Positions 15,401 to 17,231 of a stretch of 18,804 nucleotides of DNA are shown piece after piece. The stretch lies in assembly GCA_035463115.1 (NCBI GenBank), contig DATHTO010000099.1:1-18804 (forward strand), written 5' to 3'. The stretch is from BPGL01 sp035463115. Its GTDB lineage: Bacteria > Actinomycetota > UBA4738 > HRBIN12. The first letter of the stretch is position 1; each line of letters begins with the position of its first letter. The notes beneath the pieces are model-generated. The model had not been told where the DNA came from and made no database searches. It worked only from the letters and a program-made list of their open reading frames with translations. A program made the position numbers and the translations under genes.

Positions 15401-16241
15401 ACGCGAGCTCGCTGAGCGCGTGCGACGTCCACTCGTCGAGCGTGATCCCGCCGGTCGAGTCGGGGTCGCTGAACGCCACCCGCGCGCACGCGTGCAGGTT
15501 CGCCGTCTCCGTCGTCCCGGCGGTGGCCGGGTTGTCCGTCGAGACGTTCACGTCCGTGAAGCCGAAGCGCGCGGTGAAGAGCCCGACGGAGCCGGTCGCG
15601 CGCGCGCAGACGTCGATCGTCGCCGGGTCGACCGAGAGCGCGGTCGGAGGCGCGGTGGCCGCGCTCACGATCGCCGCCGAGTCGACGTTGAAGGTCAGGG
15701 TCGTGTTCAGCTCGAAGTCGATGCCGAGGCTGCCGCCCTTCATCTCGACGACCGGGCCGAACGCGAAGTCGAGCGGCTGGTCGACGTGCCGCTCGGCGTG
15801 GATCGGGATCGTGATGGAGGTGGCGGTGGCGCTCACGGCGGGCTGGGAGAACGCGCCGGAGCCGAACTGGACGGTCACGCCGCCGTAGATGCCGTCGCGG
15901 GCTTCGATCTCGCCCGCGAGGGCGCTCATGCTGCTGCTGGAGAGGGGGCCGATCGCATCCTTCAGGAGCTTGGAGAGGTCGAGCGCGCCGGGATCTCCGG
16001 GGGCGAGATCTCCCAGCGGAAGGTTGTTCGCGAGGTCGCCGTACTCGCCGAGCGCGTCGGCGGCGGAGCTCAGCCGGTCGGCGAAGCTCTCGATCGCGTT
16101 GCCGATCGCCTGGGCGTCCTCGCTCTCGGGGGTCGCCTGCGCCGGGCCGGTGACGCCGACCACCGCTGCGACGGTCGCGACGAAGACGGCCAGCTGCGCC
16201 ATGCGGCGCCGGGGCTTGCTCTTGACGGACCAGGGCGACAA
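3450..16241 (-). CDS. Giant Sec-exported RTX calcium-binding repeat protein (4263 aa)
   Basis: One uninterrupted frame encodes 4263 residues. Residues 1-36 form a Sec signal peptide (basic KSKPRRRM, hydrophobic core, cleavage after GPAQA). Residues about 37-2430 are a beta-rich region made of degenerate super-repeats. Each has an amphipathic helix ending in an LPLI-type motif. The region also holds four Cys-paired modules of about 70 residues, two Cys/Trp modules and a dockerin-like calcium pair (about 1541-1589). Residues about 2435-4174 are RTX repeats (GGxGxDxUx), which bind Ca2+ in parallel beta-rolls, with inserted non-RTX segments. The last 85 residues are a non-RTX domain containing GFRETAIVF and DTPAHFTCG. 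The TTG start at 16241 is chosen because GGGAGGG lies seven bases upstream. The in-frame ATG at 16202 has no such site and would shorten the signal n-region. No LPxTG or transmembrane tail is seen, so it may be secreted or held non-covalently. Known RTX proteins include adhesins, S-layer-like proteins and enzymes. No catalytic domain is recognised here, so a structural or adhesive role is most likely. Confidence 0.92.
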   Translation of the reverse strand: MSPWSVKSKPRRRMAQLAVFVATVAAVVGVTGPAQATPESEDAQAIGNAIESFADRLSSAADALGEYGDLANNLPLGDLAPGDPGALDLSKLLKDAIGPLSSSSMSALAGEIEARDGIYGGVTVQFGSGAFSQPAVSATATSITIPIHAERHVDQPLDFAFGPVVEMKGGSLGIDFELNTTLTFNVDSAAIVSAATAPPTALSVDPATIDVCARATGSVGLFTARFGFTDVNVSTDNPATAGTTETANLHACARVAFSDPDSTGGITLDEWTSHALSELASANVVKGNPGGNDLDATFYVDATLVDGDAFATNGAADASIAFTDADLSNGFDANPTPTVGPGLQAWLNITAGDVANGLGQFVSSLAGAQGLGNGQLPLIKKSLTEVFDGVRPLVDYTERLLNATVGCGTEPGTPDHFPSGITDNLAAGTLVYCRASTHLDKQPGSVVWSPPAGVTNVDAVCAECANTSGAAADATLGSEGATPTADAVFKMVAPGNFTIQLTWDADPGADPLIKKAIPRPGSAQELFDRIAEAAGLDDDLLNLGYDATAKSLTFRLQKENFDGPQVKSDASIGDLLRNATNLSGLTDTLQGSNVSFKASVKEINFDVTFGVLLNEHTSDITPIRGTATAGSSGATLTDSGANFTDGVNDPRLGETLKKTSAPVGECSISAITATTLTCAAGSGVSWSAGNTYDVDGGLLDRFYLQIDPSQPELAVGDIEVEGGAELTGKVGFLEVEAKGAGDKNTFSPGTAFGIGKADSSKPVFALDIKAPSPFTVDAGSPTTIPNAVGVAEVLFNLDSAHVGAVCNLKATAGLEVKAKIDGKDLASGGVALNWPSAFKAGSCVPDPSTVQVTADTDFNLNLKDFDPFPTVTGKHTAATSTNLFDATKNFEANALNGDNLLNLTLRNKTTGASCTIAFVNVNELECDLSGGTRADDEANKNKWKTGDEYEVEGNALAWLGYILDNLDKVVEQIDKIDPGLTDKELPLVGISTKDLVAKIKSIKQTTDELRGSPLAKIDCSGNPNGSNPANDSLGRPFNIQMLPDNTTLYCRANGAVMPTDVEWLGLRGNVSIGALVTGSDDTTTVGHANVDPTANNRIAITVGDGDATRNDDTAISEWQIQVKFVDAAGDHTTEFPTSVPPQSLQQLEDLIGEKIGVDDVLELDLLDLPAAGQGPRTTGSATGGSTEDNVLEDTAKNFPSLPEAERPFVGNLLINTTDKKQCTITQVTTNTLACPDGSDMQWTTGDAYQVVGDRTKDLVVRLGVGFCSGGGVDCADTDRPVPALSAPLNVKDDFANIVSVSTTGEISLDYAARAQLDVGIPLKLDLTPDVVVLDTSGASVEASLNADDIGLSAAIGPVTVELGTAAEGGAGSGVGKLGAKLGLTSDDDDVKNNKTRTFTDFLSNVSGSFDGVSQECDSPEGNPVEATGDACAVLSVTALGTDFGAFKIECDIGSDPLCDAELPAALTNLISGEQFDWTLLVQILPQILANLEKTLDGAAQGIKLPLIGDALDAGANVVGTFNNEVITPFAQLVEDLKTAGQVDSDSDVDAYDLAKLTRDFIVGELGPSGADLLRDTNGDGSKNAQDVVVTPLCGNPAVVCANGDGVTTLNLIRDFRVTFEIGQGIDGEVPFDIGLKGLPVRLTGGVKGAGSWSLLVDFGLSFQDGPYVVANGKKGFTGTENRPFDKDTDDPPDGTNDAHDPVRYLQDDSANFTNTAELGMWLKNTSSGQGCRVTKIEATKLYCDDFGLGEEGPVTWDGDDGYELIARHAPDTPGDGGRSELNLEASVSMGNLPSEAGFTCTDDNHDYDSPGMPAYLNGFSTERCLAGELAFLQVTMRDAGGTLNCETLAAAGDNPTALCLNATLDFKKSGGNRVSLSDVISGNFSFAPKLSGKANIDVRFRTGLNTGQSAGFPSVLGKFHLFWGFSAEPGTGLNFAALEISFDGLNLDAGKFLSSFLSPIVKQIKNVTNPLMPVVELLQGEIPIISDLSKLLGKGPVTVLDVLEAISGNDLSLLRSILQFVKFVNSLPTDGNLLIPLGTDPATGGKFEVTGERAGNSQPIPEEANKGITNAQAGKDLVDKLGESGSPYSSAKTPPSECVGRGSTFGVCGLTFPFLGDASQIFGVLMGKDATLVHYDAGSFGAGAGFGFCFPPILIGPVPVQICIGGSFRVEGRFAMGYDTSGLRKVLAGGTGTHLLDGIYFDDYDANGVDVPEVKFTGTVYAEGAVSVYIFKVGIRGEIIFTTGLNLHEDAPQDGKLRIEEIVSKIFNPLCLFDVEGKIEAALSAFVKIDLFITSVEFSIQIVKITLLEFKLDVCNIVPVLARTEGVGTANERLILHMGSEAGKRGIAPGEPDEKFTVRQMESYTSGPNAGKTRFSVTAFGIQQDYFLTTSRVGTSEAKLIANGLGGDDVVSLLPGSASGDAANPSQQKPPIPFTLWAQIDGDDGNDEISTGEGNDVVTGGNHDDSISTGGGADTINGNGGNDKIDAGPGNDSSVHGDGGNDIVNGGPGADKLFGDADDDVLSSGPGDPSGTHVDELHGGAGNDTLTADNGGDKMWGDEDLDFDCSSDGSTSSGLGGRDSLIGGDGNDQMHAGNGADSLDGAKGGDTMCGGGGNDEMTGAEGKDTMTGGGGDDNMVGGSDDGTGDTMHGGSGRDYMLGDEGSLTRDGSNNVAVSLTGSFIGADLMNGDAGDDFMWGQGGVDTMNGGGNDDEMRGGLLGDTMNGNAGDDEMYGEDGDDTMNGNADNDLMRGGPGVDTMHGNEHSDEMYGDGENDVMFGDAGDDLMRGGGGDDTMEGGANDTSALPLDNASNPLDNVNFDLKLVPSGANGWAPSGGSDGDVMYGDAGQDDVVGGSQGGSPPADRGDTILGNTEQDVILGDNGTVTRPGGTEPDGTKTRTVVLTDPGSGIAQADGDWIQGNTGNDDIYAGDGGDLVHGDEGDDYVEGNGDSDGAGVLGGNPVASIGLYGDAGQDDLIGGTSQGSGGVADGSDDIWGGDDHDVAAGDNATITRTGGGACGGFVCNTFRAPDVANVVIRRVRIWDVATTTSMPGAGTAGNDTIGGQAGHDRLYGQGGGDDIKGGPSDDFAFGNAGSDTIRGGDGQDDLIGGTGRTDSATPGSAVDGRLDAGDVIYGEADFDAIAGDNSRMVRATTGANDDQGTWVANSFNAAVDRLIALMDVGTVGSAAGAGTSGNDELLGGAADDVVYGQGGNDGISGGDGQDILEGNANGSGNAPDPGGTYGGSFPAFAGDVIHGDAGADDIAGGTGWIYRMVGGVETGDPIESGVRVGTDGRLDGADTIFGDGGGDAIAGDNTVIERALTAGGAWILDDLHAPDALGVVRRIMRQRDVALAGNPAGGGTSGGDVIYGNDGVDIAYGQGGGDSIQGNASDDHLEGNAGNDTIEGNEGRDDIVGGTGRTFSNVEATAADGRLDGEDTLHGGDGLGGVATDDDDTIIGDNGTVDRLLGPLPAAGDPELGRLPFNGAWGETTWNAPNILRVVRLLDVSRTGASAADGNGTNGADTLNGEANADVLFGQGGGDTITGDDADLGAASAADANPGDDYVEGGGGSDTIRGDLGQDDVTGGGSAANGVLDANRDGRFDDDRSGETLRDAGDSIKGDSGAAAVGDGDVVAGDNARIQRLLNASGAWRDDAQRGTKLRDVVLFDIRIVGNAEPGNADPGESGADTIDGNGGNDILLGQDNGQSDDAAGDAYGREDGGFGAPDCQDATGGPGTGAITNGVEFPTGDNDGDKLPDVNDPQCRVPNPAGDTIHGDDGQDYVEGNSGSDNLYGDEGEDDLVGGSSSNTGHLQAILPPADRAAGFAPGNLAEASKPNNLNDGHDYVEGNAEDDAVTGDNAFVDRYLGAGGAWITILSTGRPAGTATPVPNPHPGSDPWDVTEMIRRAVTMKGTPIESPLAFGNDVAKGGHGKDDIYGQLGHDWIEGNDGEDAIVGDLGVIVNNAITNGGVGDELADPSPLDEFIAPQQPFLGEFRHHAGILKREVTLFAFNESLSGAQAAGIGHDVALGGAGNDSIHTGPGEDLANGNGGDDFIFLGDNFTATTATAKKATDNRLAHDRVDAGWGGVGHDHLFGGYGADYLDVRPRSAASAPGIFPAPDPETWFQVAGPPDLPGDPSEASPTGVFYDQDNFEGIDYIYGGWDQDTLQANEGDNGPVIGDRLLDWAGSYNGYYLCPSTYGDWVSTRALAPGLADFIQKMSEGDGATATATPGTSGFRETAIVFNNEAKDNTKPIHVDTPAHFTCGPGTVTP
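3453..3712 (-). other. Non-RTX C-terminal domain of the giant protein
   Basis: The last 85 or so residues, from DWAGSYNGYYLCPS to DTPAHFTCGPG, contain no RTX motif. Features are YNGYYLCPSTYGDW, a helical ALAPGLADFIQKMSEGDGA, GFRETAIVFNNEAKDNT and a terminal HFTCG. Two cysteines (YLCPS and FTCG) could pair. It has no sortase motif, transmembrane helix or S-layer-homology motif. A capping or anchoring role is plausible but unproven. Confidence 0.55.
4085..7720 (-). repeat. About eight GDN-R-W modules alternating with RTX blocks
   Basis: A non-RTX insert recurs with GDN at about 7607, 7233, 6820, 6315, 5880, 5350 and 4690, and a weaker GDL copy at 4397. Its order is GDN..[IV].R, then often [GA]W, then an R-rich hydrophobic strand ending in D[VI], a Gly/Ala-rich linker, and G[TN].G.D leading back into RTX with YGQGG.D. 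Unit length is about 100-220 residues. Several units end in the linker DGRLDG.D. Related alternations of GDN and RTX segments are known from other giant bacterial surface proteins. Confidence 0.75.
7850..8592 (-). repeat. Methionine-rich RTX block
   Basis: In this part of the RTX region the buried hydrophobic position of the repeat is nearly always Met: DKMWG, DQMHA, DTMCG, DEMTG, DTMTG, DNMVG, DTMHG, DYMLG, DLMNG, DFMWG, DTMNG, DEMRG and so on. I count 21 such Met residues. RTX repeats elsewhere in the same protein use Ile, Val or Leu there (DTING, DVVTG, DIYAG). Confidence 0.85.
10940..11148 (-). repeat. Cys-paired 70-aa beta module, copy 4
   Basis: Residues about 1699-1768. The pattern is DPVRYLQDDSANF, LGMWLKNTSSGQGCRVTKI, TKLYCDDFG, VTWDGDDGYELIARH. 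This is the most diverged copy, but it keeps both cysteines, the Trp and the GD-Y pattern. Confidence 0.65.
11475..11620 (-). repeat. Dockerin-like pair of calcium loops
   Basis: Two EF-hand-type loops, DSDSDVDAYDLAKL and DTNGDGSKNAQDVV, are separated by about 20 residues (giant protein about 1541-1589). The arrangement matches the duplicated D-x-N/D-x-D-G...N..D loops of dockerin type I domains. The second loop is nearly ideal. In the first, Val stands where Gly is usual. It may be a calcium-stabilised helix pair or a cohesin ligand. Nothing else here points to a cellulosome. Confidence 0.55.
12481..12718 (-). repeat. Cys-paired 70-aa beta module, copy 3
   Basis: Residues about 1175-1254. 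The pattern is TTGSATGGS, LEDTAKNF, VGNLLINTTDKKQCTITQV, NTLACPDGS, MQWTTGDAYQVVGD. This copy is closest to the consensus. Confidence 0.7.
13050..13187 (-). repeat. Cys/Trp module, copy 2 (C...YCRA...VEW)
   Basis: IDCSGNP is followed by DNTTLYCRANG and TDVEWLGL, the same order and similar spacing as at 14897-15022. In both places the module is preceded by an amphipathic helix with LPL and followed by a second helix rich in E/D-L (RIAEAAGLDDDLLNL and LIGEKIGVDDVLEL). This shows that a larger unit has been duplicated. Confidence 0.5.
13383..13628 (-). repeat. Cys-paired 70-aa beta module, copy 2
   Basis: Residues about 872-953. The pattern is GKHTAATS, FDATKNF, LTLRNKTTGASCTIAFV, NELECDLSGG, NKWKTGDEYEVEGN. 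It is slightly longer than the other copies because of a charged insert (ADDEANKN) between the second Cys and the Trp. Confidence 0.7.
14155..14370 (-). repeat. Cys-paired 70-aa beta module, copy 1
   Basis: Residues about 625-696 of the giant protein. The pattern is GTATAG..., TDSGANF, LGETLKKT, ECSISAITATTLTC, W, then GNTYDVDGG. The shared consensus of four copies is D..xNF, then G..L.N.T, then C.I..V....L.C, then W..GD.Y.V.G. Two cysteines 12 residues apart are positioned for a beta-hairpin disulfide. Confidence 0.7.
14897..15022 (-). repeat. Cys/Trp module, copy 1 (C...YCRA...VVW)
   Basis: Within the giant protein, a Cys (VGCGTEP) is followed about 27 residues on by GTLVYCRAS and then by SVVWSPP. 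The same order recurs at 13050-13187. The spacing resembles a small beta-sandwich (Ig/PKD-like) domain with a disulfide, but the fold assignment is tentative. Confidence 0.5.
16134..16241 (-). other. Sec signal peptide of the giant RTX protein
   Basis: Residues 1-36 comprise a basic n-region (K7, K9, R11-R13), a hydrophobic core LAVFVATVAAVVGV and an AxA-type cleavage site PAQA before TPESED. The RRRM segment is not a proper twin-arginine motif (no F/L-K after it), so Sec rather than Tat is favoured. An N-terminal signal contrasts with the C-terminal type I secretion signal used by most proteobacterial RTX proteins. Confidence 0.8.
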
Positions 16242-16244
16242 GGC

Positions 16245-16349
16245 TCAGCCCTCCCGCCGCGCGCCGACGACTCGCTCGAGCCGCGCTGCGCCGTTCGCAG
16301 TGGACCGCGCAAAACCGCGGTCGAAGGACCAAGAACCTTCGCAGTGCAT
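16245..16349 (-). CDS. Possible 34-aa leader ORF in frame with the giant RTX gene
   Basis: An ATG at 16349 has an excellent ribosome binding site (GGGAGG, 16357-16362, seven bases upstream). It opens a 34-codon frame starting MHCEGSWSFDRGF and ending at TGA (16245-16247). The TGA is followed by GCC and then the TTG start of the giant gene, in the same frame. The peptide is polar and Arg-rich at its C-terminus, with no signal or family match that I recognise. Short open frames arise easily in GC-rich DNA, so the start signal and position are the only support. It could be a translated leader that couples or tunes expression of the giant gene. Confidence 0.35.
   Translation of the reverse strand: MHCEGSWSFDRGFARSTANGAARLERVVGARREG
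16249..16255 (-). promoter_or_regulatory. Ribosome binding site deciding the TTG start of the giant gene
   Basis: GGGAGGG on the minus strand lies seven bases before TTG (16241). The downstream in-frame ATG at 16202 is preceded by GCGCCGC-type sequence with no purine-rich site. This is the reason for choosing TTG. Confidence 0.65.
16303..16341. promoter_or_regulatory. Two adjacent hairpins in the giant gene's 5' leader
   Basis: GACCGCG (16303-16309) / CGCGGTC (16316-16322) is a perfect 7-bp stem with loop CAAAAC. Next to it, CGAAGG (16322-16327) / CCTTCG (16336-16341) is a 6-bp stem with an 8-nt loop, sharing one base with the first. A 9-bp direct repeat TTCGCAGTG flanks them at 16294-16302 and 16338-16346. 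They lie inside the possible leader ORF, about 60-100 nt before the TTG start. Confidence 0.4.
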
Positions 16350-16396
16350 GGTGCGGCCTCCCTCTCCGTTGTCCCGTCCCCCACTCCGCGCGCCAG

Positions 16397-16425
16397 AAAG
16401 TACTCCGGAGGTAAGGGAATTGCAA
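16397..16425 (-). promoter_or_regulatory. Candidate promoter for the giant RTX gene
   Basis: On the minus strand TTGCAA (16420-16425) and TACTTT (16397-16402) are 17 bp apart, reasonable spacing for a housekeeping-sigma promoter. The hexamer matches are only moderate (4/6 and 3/6). The spacer holds the palindrome CTCCGGAG (16403-16410), a possible operator. The implied leader is about 150 nt. Confidence 0.35.
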
Positions 16426-16485
16426 GGCCCCAAACGGGGGTTCCGGACGCGATGATTTCCGCTGTTTGCGAACGTCTGAAGGGCG

Positions 16486-17127
16486 ATGGGACGGATCGTG
16501 GTCGACATCTCGACGTCCGTCGACGGCTTCGTTGCCGGACCGGACACGACGCTCGAGGAGCCGCTCGGGCGGGACGGCGAGCGGCTGCACGAGTGGATGT
16601 TCGGCCTCGACGCGTGGCGCGAGCGCCACGGCCTCGAGGGCGGCGAGCGGAGCGTCGACAGCGAGGTCGTGGAGTCGTTGCTCGCGCGCACGGGCGCGGT
16701 CGTGATGGGCCGGCGGATGTGGAGCGGCGGCTCCGGGCCGTGGGAGGAAGACCCGAACGCGGGCGGCTGGTGGGGCGACGAGCCGCCCTTCCGCGTGCCG
16801 GTCTTCGTCCTCACGCACCACGCCCGCGCGAGCGAGACGAAGGCGGCGACGCCGATCGAGTTCGTGACGGAGGGGATCGAGGCGGCGCTCGGGCGCGCGC
16901 TCGCCGCGGCGGGCGGACGCGACGTGCTCGTCGCCGGCGGGGCGAACGTCGCCCAGCAGGCGCTCGCGACCGGGCTCGTGGACGAGCTCTGCCTCCACGT
17001 CGCGCCCGTCGTGCTCGGCGCCGGTGTGCGGCTCTTCCCCGACGACGGCCCGCCCGCGACTCTCGCGCCGACGGAGACGATCGCGTCCCCGACGGTGACG
17101 CACCTGCGCTACCGCGTCGTCCATTGA
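16486..17127 (+). CDS. DHFR-fold reductase, RibD C-terminal domain family
   Basis: The 213-residue protein is a single RibD-C/dihydrofolate-reductase-like domain. The N-terminus GRIVVDISTSVDGFVAGPD is the usual first strand and loop. VVMGRRMW (about 72-79) is the second conserved block, VFVLTHH (about 106-112) the third, and DVLVAGGANVAQQAL (about 146-160) the glycine-rich nucleotide-binding segment. It is followed by LVDELCLHVAPVVLGAGVRLF, the family's C-terminal signature. Such proteins bind NADPH-type cofactors. Most free-standing members have no proven substrate, and there is no riboflavin gene nearby. The ATG at 16486 has AAGGG very close upstream (two bases), so initiation may be modest. 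It is transcribed divergently from the giant RTX gene across a 244-bp region and converges on the GH13 gene. Confidence 0.88.
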   Translation: MGRIVVDISTSVDGFVAGPDTTLEEPLGRDGERLHEWMFGLDAWRERHGLEGGERSVDSEVVESLLARTGAVVMGRRMWSGGSGPWEEDPNAGGWWGDEPPFRVPVFVLTHHARASETKAATPIEFVTEGIEAALGRALAAAGGRDVLVAGGANVAQQALATGLVDELCLHVAPVVLGAGVRLFPDDGPPATLAPTETIASPTVTHLRYRVVH

Positions 17128-17140
17128 ACCCCTCCGGGGT
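17128..17140 (+). terminator. Small hairpin immediately after the reductase gene
   Basis: ACCCC-TCC-GGGGT forms a 5-bp stem with a 3-nt loop starting at the base after the TGA (17125-17127). It is short and lacks a T-tract. It also abuts the REP-like palindrome, so it may be part of that element rather than a terminator in its own right. Confidence 0.3.
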
Positions 17141-17196
17141 CAGGTCTTGGGTCGTGCGGCGGTCGGCGCGGATGCGATAGCGCAAGACCCCGACCC
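17137..17196. repeat. REP-like imperfect palindrome
   Basis: GGGTC (17137-17141), a single A, and GGTCTTG (17143-17149) pair with CAAGACC (17183-17189), CC and GACCC (17192-17196). This gives 12 base pairs interrupted by one small internal loop, around a 33-nt GC-rich loop. The termini GGGTCAGGTCTTG and GCAAGACCCCGACCC resemble the conserved ends of REP/BIME-type elements mobilised by REP-associated tyrosine transposases, as I remember them. No transposase gene is present here. Confidence 0.45.
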
Positions 17197-17206
17197 GCAG
17201 TGAACG

Positions 17207-17223
17207 CTCTATCTCAGGTAGAG
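17207..17223 (-). terminator. Weak hairpin downstream of the GH13 gene
   Basis: CTCTA/TAGAG forms a 5-bp stem with a 7-nt loop, eight bases after the GH13 stop codon (17232-17234). No T-run follows. The larger REP-like palindrome further on may do the terminating instead. Confidence 0.3.
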
Positions 17224-17231
17224 GGTTCGAC

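Noticed and set aside
16070..16384. A 104-codon minus-strand frame across the start of the giant gene
   Set aside because: It overlaps the signal-peptide coding region in another frame, is Arg/Ser/Pro-rich and has no supporting domain. Only the 34-codon frame with a strong ribosome binding site was kept as a possibility.
16428..16439. CCCC-AAAC-GGGG hairpin in the divergent region, considered as a terminator
   Set aside because: Only four base pairs and no T-tract. It lies upstream of both divergent genes, where no transcript should end.
5937..17180. A plus-strand open frame of about 3750 codons antisense to the giant RTX gene
   Set aside because: Its translation is an Arg/Val/Ala/Asp-rich low-complexity shadow without recognisable domains. 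The sense strand shows clear RTX, signal-peptide and repeat-module structure. The antisense frame stays open because of the high GC and the Gly/Asp codon bias of the sense gene.
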